Numbered from the stretch's first letter, positions 1 to 5,732 are shown. The stretch is DNA of 5,732 nt from Vulcanimicrobiota bacterium (GCA_027306845.1 DAHUYY010000132.1:1-5732); one strand, 5' to 3'. The notes: generated by a model from the letters alone, not told the origin. Translations and numbers: made by a program.

Positions 1-319
1 GACGGTCGTGTGGGGACCAACCCGCATTGTACGGCGTAGCACCGTGCTTGCCGAATCGATCGGGCGGCAACAAGACCTCTGCCGACGTGCCCGCAAGGGA
101 GCGCAGCATCAGCGGCAGGTGCTCGGAGGGGTCCTGCGAGGGCAACACGTAGGTGAAGCGCTCTCCGCTATGAGACCATGATATAGCCGCCGGCTCTCGC
201 CCCCAAGGAGGCTCTTTCCCGAACGCCTGCGCCGGTGTTAAAGCCGCCCGTGCGGGCAGGGCGGCGAAGGCGGCTATCAGCACCGCTGACAGAACGGCGA
301 TATGTTTCACCTGCTTCAT
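1..319 (-). CDS. Exported beta-propeller-like protein, N-terminal fragment (possible S9 peptidase or TolB-like), runs off left edge
   Basis: Reading leftward from an ATG at 319, the frame stays open for 106 codons to the window edge, so the C-terminus is missing. The first 25 residues form a clear Sec signal peptide: MKQVKH start, hydrophobic core of about residues 7-21, then L-P-A-R-A before A26, a good signal peptidase I site. The mature part has a W-S-H-S-G-E-R-F-T-Y-V stretch (about residues 48-58) and a later G-W-S-P-H-D (about 100-105). These resemble the 'WSPDGKRxAYV' strands that repeat in PD40/beta-propeller domains of TolB-like proteins and of the N-terminal half of dipeptidyl-peptidase IV/S9 peptidases. 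I infer a periplasmic or secreted propeller protein. Whether a peptidase domain follows cannot be seen. A weak GAAAG lies 8 bases before the start. It diverges from the gene at 360. Confidence 0.65.
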   Translation of the reverse strand, partial: MKQVKHIAVLSAVLIAAFAALPARAALTPAQAFGKEPPWGREPAAISWSHSGERFTYVLPSQDPSEHLPLMLRSLAGTSAEVLLPPDRFGKHGATPYNAGWSPHDR

Positions 320-359
320 GCGCGGGACTTTCGCCTATGCGCGTGGCAATACTTTCCCT
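320..359. promoter_or_regulatory. Short divergent intergenic region
   Basis: These 40 bases separate two divergently transcribed genes, so promoter elements for both should lie here or just inside the coding ends. I see no convincing -35/-10 pair. On the plus strand a TACTTT (about 351-356) sits so close to the ATG at 360 that, if it were a -10 element, the transcript would be nearly leaderless. This is speculative. On the minus strand a weak GAAAG precedes the signal-peptide gene. Confidence 0.25.
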
Positions 360-881
360 ATGGCAGATCCAATGGAGCCGAATTTTACCGGTCAAAATCC
401 TATCGTCGCAGCCGCCGAACGCATTCGCGCGCGACGCGCACTCGGCGAACTTCTCGAGGAGAGCGATGCGTCGGCAAGCGAACGCGTCGAGGGCGATGCG
501 GAGCACTCGTTACGCGCTTTCGGGGATGCGCTCGCAATGGGTATCAAGCGCCTCAACTCTATTCTCGGCGAGCGAAACGGCGTTCGGTTGGTTTGCCTCG
601 AGAACCCACTTCGGCTGCGCCTGCGCTTCGGCGAATATCGCATCGCACTCGAACTCGAGAAGCGGGCCGAGTTGGTTCGAATCACCGGTCTCGAATTCGA
701 CGGCGAGTACCAATTCGTTCCCGACCGCGCGATTCCGAGCCTCATCGACGTCTCGAAGGTTTCAACCGAGAGTGGTTACGGCGAGCCGATTACTCCTTCG
801 ACGCTCTTGAAGTCGATCTCGCGCGACGCCGAGCTTCCGCGCCCGCCGCACTTGAATTCCCCCGGCCCGCTCTCGTTTTAG
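360..881 (+). CDS. Conserved-looking hypothetical protein, 173 aa, function unknown
   Basis: I do not recognise this family. The frame has natural codon use (many GAG, CTC, GCG, CGC codons) and a balanced composition, unlike the Arg/Ser-rich overlapping frames. I chose the ATG at 360 (M-A-D-P-M-E-P). An earlier ATG at 318 would run into the opposite gene's start and adds an unremarkable leader, and the ATG at 372 is also possible. None has a good Shine-Dalgarno. There is no signal peptide or membrane segment, so it is probably cytoplasmic. Residues about 14-70 look helical and charged; about 73-120 look like alternating beta strands (V-R-L-V-C-L, L-R-L-R-F, Y-R-I-A-L-E-L, Y-Q-F-V); a C-terminal segment has G-Y-G-E-P-I-T-P-S-T-L-L. 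The last 92 bases overlap the 3' end of the convergent nth gene, so a frameshift or a wrong tail in one of them should be considered. Confidence 0.65.
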   Translation: MADPMEPNFTGQNPIVAAAERIRARRALGELLEESDASASERVEGDAEHSLRAFGDALAMGIKRLNSILGERNGVRLVCLENPLRLRLRFGEYRIALELEKRAELVRITGLEFDGEYQFVPDRAIPSLIDVSKVSTESGYGEPITPSTLLKSISRDAELPRPPHLNSPGPLSF

Positions 882-1539
882 CAACGATCGACGCGCTCGG
901 ACAGAGTTGCCGAACCGGGCAGCGTTCGCAGAGCGGTCGCTGCGCCTTACAGATCGTACGCCCGTGCAAGATCAACCAATGGTGAGCGAAGCGCCATTTT
1001 GACTCGGGCAGCAGCATCGTAACGTCGCGCTCCACGGCGAGCGGCGTCGTACCGATCGTGAGCCCTAAACGATGCGCGACGCGAAAGACATGCGTATCGA
1101 CGGCAAACGCCGCCGCGCCGAAAGCGACGGAGAGTACGACGCTCGCCGTCTTCCGACCGACGCCGGGAAGCGCTTCGAGTTCCTCGCGCGTTTCGGGCAC
1201 CCGGCCCGCATGTGTTTCGACCAAGGCACGCGCGGCGGCAACGATGTTCTTCGCTTTCGTTCGAAAAAAGCCGCACGATTGAATCAACCGCTCGACATCG
1301 GTAACGCGCGCAGCCGCTAACGCTTTTGCAGTCGGATAGGCGGCAAAGAGCGCCGGCGTCGTCAAATTGACGCGCGCATCGGTACATTGCGCCGAAAGAA
1401 TGACTGCAATCAGCAACTCAAATGGGCTGCGATAGGAGAGCGCGGTCACGGCATGCGGATAGGCCGCCGCAAGAAGAGCGAGCTCTTTTTTCGCGATCGT
1501 TTGCGAAACTTTACGTTTGGGAAACGGAATTGCAGCCAC
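790..1539 (-). CDS. nth: Endonuclease III (HhH-GPD DNA glycosylase/AP lyase)
   Basis: Bifunctional DNA glycosylase/AP lyase of base-excision repair that removes oxidised pyrimidines. The core aligns by eye with E. coli Nth: S-P-F-E-L-L-I-A-V-I-L-S-A-Q (about residues 38-51), the helix-hairpin-helix L-P-G-V-G-R-K with catalytic Lys130, V-D-T-H with catalytic Asp148, H-H-W-L-I-L-H-G-R, and the 4Fe-4S ligands Cys197, Cys204, Cys207, Cys213 in C-X6-C-X2-C-X5-C spacing. The frame opens as far as 1689, but that would overlap the divergent flavoprotein. The E. coli N-terminus aligns near 1509, so I use the GTG at 1539 (249 aa). A TTG at 1572 is an alternative. Neither has a strong ribosome site. After the last Cys comes an unusual 36-residue basic, Ala/Arg/Ser-rich tail that reads antisense to the end of the neighbouring hypothetical gene. 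Family assignment is secure; the start is less so. Confidence 0.95.
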   Translation of the reverse strand: MAAIPFPKRKVSQTIAKKELALLAAAYPHAVTALSYRSPFELLIAVILSAQCTDARVNLTTPALFAAYPTAKALAAARVTDVERLIQSCGFFRTKAKNIVAAARALVETHAGRVPETREELEALPGVGRKTASVVLSVAFGAAAFAVDTHVFRVAHRLGLTIGTTPLAVERDVTMLLPESKWRFAHHWLILHGRTICKAQRPLCERCPVRQLCPSASIVAKTRAGRGNSSAAGAEARRRARSTSRASKE

Positions 1540-1593
1540 GAGCGATATTTTGCGCTCAATCGCCGCGACCAACCTGCCGATGAACCAGCTACG
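1540..1593. promoter_or_regulatory. Divergent intergenic region between nth and the flavoprotein gene
   Basis: With the chosen starts, 54 bases separate the two divergent genes, so at least one promoter should lie here or inside a 5' coding end. The region holds a small inverted repeat, GAGCG (1540-1544) and CGCTC (1553-1557), around an A/T-rich centre ATATTTTG. The A/T-rich centre could be part of a -10 element, but I find no well-spaced -35 partner on either strand. The position is the only solid evidence. Confidence 0.3.
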
Positions 1594-2943
1594 ATGGAGC
1601 GCGCACGAGAGATCGATGACGTTGCCGTTATCGGCGGCGGGCTCGCCGGCGCAGCGGTAGCCGTTGCCTGCGCGCGGTTCGCGCGGCACGCGCGGGTGCG
1701 AATCTTCTCTCCCGAAGAGCCCGGGCGAGGTGCCGCCTATGGTGGCGGCTCGCCGCTATGGTTGATGAACGGCCCGGCGCGCTCGATGAGTCTCGTTGCC
1801 GACGATTCCGCGCATCTCGTTCGCGCGCTCCGATGCGATCCCGATGCCCTCGTAACGCGGGAGAGCTTCGGTGAGTATGTCGGCAAGACGCTTCGCGCGG
1901 CGATCGACGAGCGGCCGCAGATGCGCCTCGAACGCGCAGCGATCCTCGATATCGAACGTAAAGGGCGGGGGTTCGTCCTATTGGATTCGCGCGGCCTTCG
2001 TTACCAAGCGCACACCGTCGTGCTCGCACTGGGAAATGCAAATCCCGCAGACGATCTTTTGCCGCGCGAGTTGCGAGAGAGCAGTCGCTATTTCGGCGAT
2101 CCTTGGCGTACCCGAACGGACGACCTTCCGGCGGGTGACATGCTCTGCATCGGCAACGGCCTCACCGCGATGGATCACGTTGCCGCCTTTAGTTCCACAA
2201 TGCGGAAGGGAACCATATATACGCTCGCGCGCCACGGCTATCTTCCCGCCCGCGAGCTTCCCGAAGTACGCGCATGCGACTATCGAGAACTCGAAATCGA
2301 CGAACGCAGTCCGCTCTCACTGGTACGTTCCGTACGCTCGGCGATGCGGCGCCATATCTCTGCCGGCGGCGATTGGCGCGAAGTCGCCGAGGCGCTGCGA
2401 CAACCCTCACCGCGCATTTGGCTCGGGTGGAGCACCGCGCAGCGTCGCCAATTTCTCGAGAGAGTCTCTTCGCTGTGGGGATCGCTGCGTTATCGCGTGC
2501 CGCCGGCCACCGATGACGCCGTCGCGGCGCTTCGTAAGACGGGGGGCTACGTGCCGTTACAGGGCGAAATCGTCGCCGCAGCCGACGAGGAAGGCGGCAT
2601 CCGCATCGACTATCGCATCCACGGCGAACGACGCCAACTCCGCGTTGCGTCGGTCGTCAACTGTACCGGGCCAAACGGCGACCTCGGCTCGAACCCCAAC
2701 CCGCTGCTCCGCGCGCTGCTGCGCCGCGGCCTCATCCGTCGCGATCCGCTCGCCCTGGGCATCGACGCCACGCCCTATGGCGAAGCGATCGATGCAGACG
2801 GCCTCATCGATGAACGATTGCTCGCACTCGGACCGATGCTGCGCGGCATCCTCTTTGAAAGCACCGCCGTGCCGGAGATCGTCGAACAGGCGCGCGAGAT
2901 CGCGCAACGCGTCGCGCGCGAACGCGAGGAGTGCGTCGCTTGA
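1594..2943 (+). CDS. YdhS-like FAD/NAD(P)-binding protein (COG4529, NAD_binding_9 type)
   Basis: Predicted cytoplasmic flavoprotein oxidoreductase; substrate unknown. Residues 8-25 are a Rossmann dinucleotide fold with G-G-G-L-A-G (14-19). Then comes the family-typical G-R-G-A-A-Y-G...W-L-M-N-G-P-A-R-S-M-S (44-66; relatives read roughly 'GVAY...HLLNVPAxxMS'). A-L-G-N-A-N-P (145-151) and G-N-G-L-T-A-M-D (187-194) match the second nucleotide-binding region, followed by a L-A-R-H-G-Y-L-P strand (211-218). The C-terminal signature is V-N-C-T-G-P-N-G-D (355-363) and A-L-G-P-M-L-R-G...E-S-T-A-V-P-E-I (411-429). The 449-aa length suits the family. I start at the ATG at 1594; the frame is open back to 1387, but that stretch is antisense to nth and lacks family features. 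Its stop overlaps the start of the dioxygenase gene, implying co-translation and perhaps a shared sulfur-compound pathway (inference). No strong Shine-Dalgarno precedes it. Confidence 0.88.
   Translation: MERAREIDDVAVIGGGLAGAAVAVACARFARHARVRIFSPEEPGRGAAYGGGSPLWLMNGPARSMSLVADDSAHLVRALRCDPDALVTRESFGEYVGKTLRAAIDERPQMRLERAAILDIERKGRGFVLLDSRGLRYQAHTVVLALGNANPADDLLPRELRESSRYFGDPWRTRTDDLPAGDMLCIGNGLTAMDHVAAFSSTMRKGTIYTLARHGYLPARELPEVRACDYRELEIDERSPLSLVRSVRSAMRRHISAGGDWREVAEALRQPSPRIWLGWSTAQRRQFLERVSSLWGSLRYRVPPATDDAVAALRKTGGYVPLQGEIVAAADEEGGIRIDYRIHGERRQLRVASVVNCTGPNGDLGSNPNPLLRALLRRGLIRRDPLALGIDATPYGEAIDADGLIDERLLALGPMLRGILFESTAVPEIVEQAREIAQRVAREREECVA
2926..2931 (+). promoter_or_regulatory. Ribosome binding site GAGGAG for the dioxygenase gene
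   Basis: GAGGAG lies inside the last codons of the flavoprotein gene. It is 8 bases before a TTG at 2940 but overlaps the first base of the GTG at 2931, so it favours TTG as the true start. That TTG overlaps the flavoprotein stop TGA (2941-2943), an arrangement typical of translational coupling. Confidence 0.5.
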
Positions 2944-3431
2944 TCGCAGAGCTCGATATCAAGCGCATCATCGCCGACCGACTCGTTAGCCGTTCGGATT
3001 GGGAGCGCATGCTTCCCCGAAAAAAAATCGGCTACACCCGCTCTCGGCTCTATGCCTGCGATGCCTTCGAGGTGTTAGCGCTCATGTGGTTTCCGGGTGC
3101 GGCCACTCCGATTCACGACCACGGTGACTCGTACTGCGCGACTCAAGTACTTGCGGGGGAACTGCACGTCGCTCGCTACCTGCTTCCCGAGGCCGCGAAC
3201 GACGAAGGCAACATCGTGTTGCAGTTAGTAGGGCGTAGCGTGCAACACGTCGGCGAGGGCGATGCGCTGGAAAGCGTGCGCGATCTTCACAGCGTTGCCA
3301 ACCAGTCGACCTCTGAAGCCCTATCGATCCACGTGTACGCGCCCCGCTATACCGAGTTCGGCATCTACGATGCCTCGGGCGTTCGCGTTGCGACGGCGAC
3401 GGCTCGCTACGACGCCGTTTTCGATTTTTAA
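2931..3431 (+). CDS. Cysteine dioxygenase-type cupin (thiol dioxygenase)
   Basis: Non-haem Fe(II) enzyme predicted to oxidise L-cysteine with O2 to cysteine sulfinate in the cytoplasm. Numbering from the GTG at 2931 (166 aa): the iron ligands are His62 and His64 in P-I-H-D-H-G-D-S-Y-C and His120 in D-L-H-S-V-A-N. S-I-H-V-Y (132-136) matches the Ser-x-His-x-Tyr motif of mammalian CDO, and Y-T-R (35-37) places Arg37 where the substrate-carboxylate Arg60 lies in rat CDO; Gln-type 3-mercaptopropionate dioxygenases differ there. Cys69 sits five residues after the second His, equivalent to rat Cys93, and Tyr136 equals Tyr157, so a Cys-Tyr crosslink is possible. It is a little shorter than the roughly 200-aa mammalian enzyme. 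The start may instead be the TTG at 2940 (163 aa), which has a better-spaced GAGGAG. It is the second gene of a two-gene unit and ends two bases from convergent mutY. The family is clear; the substrate is inferred. Confidence 0.88.
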   Translation: MRRLIAELDIKRIIADRLVSRSDWERMLPRKKIGYTRSRLYACDAFEVLALMWFPGAATPIHDHGDSYCATQVLAGELHVARYLLPEAANDEGNIVLQLVGRSVQHVGEGDALESVRDLHSVANQSTSEALSIHVYAPRYTEFGIYDASGVRVATATARYDAVFDF

Positions 3432-3433
3432 AT

Positions 3434-4342
3434 TCAGGCCAACGATATTCCGTCCCCGTCGCGCGCGACGACACCGTCTTTTTCCAGAGCGATAATCAAC
3501 TCGTCGAAGCGTTCGCCGATCTTCTGAGGCACCACGCCGACGATTTCGCGTTCGAGCTGGAGTAGCGAAATTCGTTCGCCGGGAGGAAGTTCTCGCAGTC
3601 GATCGACGATGCGACCGCGTGCGAAGCGCGCCGTCGATTCGAACGGCACCGGATCCTTGGCGTTCGTCGGTTTCGCAAATTCTTCGCGCAGGCGCTCGAG
3701 CCGCGCGGCATCGATCGGCGCGGCGACGCAGAGCGTTTGCAGCGGACACGCCGCACATCGGGGAGCCCGTGCGGTGCACACGAGCGCTCCAAGATCCATC
3801 ATTGCGGAGTTCCAGTCATGCGCCTCGCCTTTAGGGACGAGTTGACGCGCGATTCGCTCGAGTTCCTTCGTGCCTGCCTTCGCAGGAAATTCGACACCGA
3901 AATGCACGCGATGAACGATACGGCGAACGTTGGTGTCGTTTGCCGCGGAATCGTAATTAAAAGCGAACGCTCGTATCGCAGCGACGGTATAGGGGCCGAC
4001 GCCCGGCAACTCGAGGAGCGCTTTTTCGTCGCTCGGCATCTCACCCTCGAACTTTGAGACCACTGCATCGGCGAGTGCTTTTAACCGAACCGCTCGCGTG
4101 TTATAGCCGAGCCCCTTCCAATAACGCACCACCTCCGAGCGCGGGCCTTTAGCCAACGCGGCAAAGGTCGGAAAGCGGGAGATAAAAGTTCCAAAAATCG
4201 GAACGACGCGATCTACCTGCGTCTGCTGCAACATAAATTCGCTAACGACCGTGTAATATGGGTTTCGTATTACGCGCCAAGGCAAATTCGCTCGCCCGTA
4301 TTTTGCATACCAGGCAAGCAGCCGTTTTTGGAGCCCGGTCAT
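3434..4342 (-). CDS. mutY: A/G-specific adenine DNA glycosylase, short form without NUDIX-like domain
   Basis: Removes adenine mispaired with 8-oxoguanine. Visible motifs: L-P-W-R (20-23); S-E-F-M-L-Q-Q-T-Q-V (34-43) with catalytic Glu35; G-L-G-Y (77-80); the helix-hairpin-helix L-P-G-V-G-P-Y-T (112-119) with Tyr118 in the position of Tyr126 of the Geobacillus enzyme; N-D-T-N-V-R-R (135-141) with catalytic Asp136; A-M-M-D-L-G-A (180-186); and 4Fe-4S Cys189, Cys196, Cys199, Cys205. Most MutY have Asp-Gly-Asn; Asp-Thr-Asn resembles actinobacterial MutY. E. coli MutY is 350 aa with a C-terminal MutT/NUDIX-like domain reading 8-oxoG. This one is 302 aa, and after about residue 233 has only a short helical/winged-helix-like tail (F-E-S-T-A-R-F-A-R-G-R), also as in actinobacterial forms. 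The ATG at 4342 shares ATGA with the stop of the upstream MocR-type gene and has no own Shine-Dalgarno, so it is probably translationally coupled to it. Confidence 0.93.
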   Translation of the reverse strand: MTGLQKRLLAWYAKYGRANLPWRVIRNPYYTVVSEFMLQQTQVDRVVPIFGTFISRFPTFAALAKGPRSEVVRYWKGLGYNTRAVRLKALADAVVSKFEGEMPSDEKALLELPGVGPYTVAAIRAFAFNYDSAANDTNVRRIVHRVHFGVEFPAKAGTKELERIARQLVPKGEAHDWNSAMMDLGALVCTARAPRCAACPLQTLCVAAPIDAARLERLREEFAKPTNAKDPVPFESTARFARGRIVDRLRELPPGERISLLQLEREIVGVVPQKIGERFDELIIALEKDGVVARDGDGISLA

Positions 4343-5732
4343 CCGCGCAAGCTACGCATCGCTTCGCCGATGCGACGGATACCTTCGGATATCTCGTCGC
4401 GACGGACGGCCGTTAACGCCAAGCGAAAATTATGGTCGCCGCCGGAATTTGCAAAGAAAGCCTCACCGAAGAGAAATGAGGCCCCGAGGCGCTCGGCTGC
4501 ATCGAGCAGTGGGCGAGCGCGCATTTCGCGCGGAGTCGCAACCCAGAGATAGAAGCCTCCGCTTGGGCCGATAGCGCGGACGCCGTTCGGCCAGTATTTC
4601 GCGATCGCTTCGTCGGCAATTTTCCGCCGCAAGTGCAACTCTTCGCGCAACTGTTCGATATGCGCGTCGTAACCGCGTTCGAGATAATCGACGATTGCAG
4701 CCTGTACGTAGAGGCTCGTCGCCATGTCGTAGGCTTGTTTGCGCATTAAAAGACGATCGACGATGGTGCGCGGAGCGACCATCCAACCGACCCGCAAACT
4801 TGGGGCGACGGTTTTACTGAAGGTCGAGAGATAGACGACGTGATCCGGAGCGAGCGCGAGCAAGGGGCTCTCCTTGTGCGAGGCGAGCGGACCGTAGGGA
4901 TCGTCTTCGATTATCGGTACGCCGGCGCGCCGTGCGATCGTCGCTAGACGTTCGCGGCGGTCGGCGTTCATGGTAACGTTCGTCGGATTATGCATCGACG
5001 GCATCGTGTAGATAAAACGGGGGCGGCGCGTGCGTAAAATTGCCTCGACGTGATCGACGCGCATGCCTTCGTCGTCGACGGGAATGGGGATCGCACGCAA
5101 GCCGCAGATTTGAAATATCTGCAACGCTCCCGGATACGAGGGTGATTCGACGATAATTTCATCGCCGGCCTCCGCGAGGCTCTGCGCCACGATGGCAATG
5201 CCCTGCGTCGAACCGGTTAGGACGATGACATTTTTCGCTACGACGCTGCGCGCCCCGCGGGCGCGCATGCGCGCTGCAATCGCTTCCCGCAACGGTTCGT
5301 AGCCCTCCGAATCGCCGTACGAAAGAATAAAGCGCGGATCGCTTGCTACGCGCGCAAACGATCCCGCCAGTTCGGCGAGCGGCGAAGGCTCGTCGGGCGC
5401 GACGCCCTGCACGAACGAGATACGCCCGGGCTCCTGCTTTGCCGCAAGCTCTCCAAGCACCATCGGGAACTCACCGACGCGCCATGGCGGCAGCGTCACC
5501 CACCATGGAACGCTCGCCCCGCGTTCTCCCACCGCTACGGCGCGCTTGCGCGAGGCGACCCGCGAGCCCGAGCCGACGCGCTGGTCGAGCAAGCCGTCGG
5601 CGACGAGCTCGCGGTAGGCACGGACGACCGTGCTGCGGTTGATCTCGAGGCGCTCGGCCATCGCTCGCTCAGGGGGCAAACGCGTCGACTCGGGCAGCGA
5701 GCCGGAGAGGATTGCCTCGCGCAAACCCTCGT
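4339..5732 (-). CDS. MocR-type transcriptional regulator: GntR winged helix fused to class I aminotransferase domain; 5' end beyond window
   Basis: Numbering from the TTG at 5724, used only as a ruler. The frame stays open to the window edge, and a GntR domain normally begins some 10-15 residues earlier, so the true start lies outside. Residues 1-55 are the winged-helix DNA-binding domain: L-P-P-E-R-A-M-A-E-R-L, I-N-R-S-T-V-V-R-A-Y-R-E-L, G-L-L. A linker follows to about 100, then a fold-type I PLP domain: G-S-T-Q-G (171-175), H-N-P-T-N (245-249), E-D-D-P-Y-G (273-278), the Schiff-base Lys304 in S-K-T-V-A-P-S-L-R-V-G-W with Arg311, and F-R-L-A (433-436) with Arg434, the likely carboxylate-binding Arg. 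Such proteins (GabR, PdxR) sense amino compounds or PLP; a few relatives act as plain aminotransferases (LysN type). All catalytic residues are present, so either role is possible. It overlaps mutY by four bases. Confidence 0.92.
   Translation of the reverse strand, partial: EGLREAILSGSLPESTRLPPERAMAERLEINRSTVVRAYRELVADGLLDQRVGSGSRVASRKRAVAVGERGASVPWWVTLPPWRVGEFPMVLGELAAKQEPGRISFVQGVAPDEPSPLAELAGSFARVASDPRFILSYGDSEGYEPLREAIAARMRARGARSVVAKNVIVLTGSTQGIAIVAQSLAEAGDEIIVESPSYPGALQIFQICGLRAIPIPVDDEGMRVDHVEAILRTRRPRFIYTMPSMHNPTNVTMNADRRERLATIARRAGVPIIEDDPYGPLASHKESPLLALAPDHVVYLSTFSKTVAPSLRVGWMVAPRTIVDRLLMRKQAYDMATSLYVQAAIVDYLERGYDAHIEQLREELHLRRKIADEAIAKYWPNGVRAIGPSGGFYLWVATPREMRARPLLDAAERLGASFLFGEAFFANSGGDHNFRLALTAVRRDEISEGIRRIGEAMRSLRG

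Noticed and set aside
302..985. Plus-strand open frame of 227 codons over the hypothetical gene and the nth 3' end
   Set aside because: The product is strongly Arg/Ser-rich and the frame is +2 to the well-composed 360-881 gene. It runs into sequence clearly coding for Nth on the other strand.
1540..1557. Small inverted repeat GAGCG-N8-CGCTC as an operator or terminator
   Set aside because: Only five base pairs and no following T-run. In GC-rich DNA such repeats occur often by chance, so it is noted only in the intergenic entry.
1387..1593. N-terminal extension of the flavoprotein back to 1387
   Set aside because: This stretch is basic, lacks family motifs and is antisense to conserved Nth sequence. 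The Rossmann motif begins a few residues after the ATG at 1594, as expected.
1540..1689. N-terminal extension of Nth up to an ATG at 1689
   Set aside because: The extra 50 residues are antisense to the Rossmann motif of the flavoprotein and have no counterpart in E. coli Nth, whose N-terminus aligns near 1509.
1871..2989. Long plus-strand open frame (372 codons) inside the flavoprotein gene
   Set aside because: Its translation is rich in Arg, Ser, Ala and Pro with no recognisable motif, and it overlaps a frame with clear Rossmann and COG4529 motifs. It is a GC-rich out-of-frame shadow.
3082..3474. Minus-strand open frame antisense to the dioxygenase gene
   Set aside because: Arg/Ser-rich translation without motifs, opposite a gene with a complete CDO active site; a shadow frame.
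5722..5724. TTG as start codon of the MocR-type regulator
   Set aside because: The frame is open to the edge (preceding codons read Glu-Gly), and GntR domains begin before this point, so the TTG is most likely an internal Leu codon.

Overview
The window is GC-rich, densely coding bacterial DNA with gaps of at most about 55 bases between genes. Codons of the CTC/GCG/CGC/GAG type dominate in the genes I accept. A short actinobacterial-style MutY (no NUDIX-like domain, an Asp-Thr-Asn active-site motif) and the overall style suggest a high-GC soil or environmental lineage. Candidate phyla such as Eremiobacterota/Vulcanimicrobiota, or an actinobacterium-like group, come to mind, but this is an impression and cannot be settled from this sequence. 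I see no mobile element, CRISPR array, tRNA or rRNA.

Layout, left to right: (1) the first 319 bases, minus strand, hold the N-terminus of an exported beta-propeller-like protein that runs off the left edge. (2) A 173-aa protein of unknown function (plus strand, 360-881) diverges from it. (3) An endonuclease III gene (nth, minus strand, 790-1539) meets gene 2 tail to tail with a 92-base coding overlap. (4) Divergent from nth is a two-gene plus-strand unit: a 449-aa YdhS-like (COG4529) FAD/NAD(P)-binding protein (1594-2943) and an overlapping cysteine dioxygenase-type cupin (2931 or 2940 to 3431). (5) Two bases further on, convergent, is mutY (minus, 3434-4342), which shares an ATGA start/stop overlap with an upstream MocR-type GntR/aminotransferase regulator (4339 to the right edge, N-terminus missing).

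Functionally there are two themes. One is base-excision repair: Nth for oxidised pyrimidines and MutY for adenine opposite 8-oxoguanine, both carrying the complete C-X6-C-X2-C-X5-C iron-sulfur motif. The other is thiol/amino-acid chemistry: a cysteine dioxygenase retaining all expected active-site residues, including the Cys and Tyr that form the Cys-Tyr cofactor in mammalian enzymes, translationally coupled to a flavoprotein of unknown substrate, with a PLP-dependent regulator nearby. The two themes may simply be neighbours. The flavoprotein-dioxygenase pair is the most plausible under-described functional unit. The rest is mostly ordinary housekeeping sequence.
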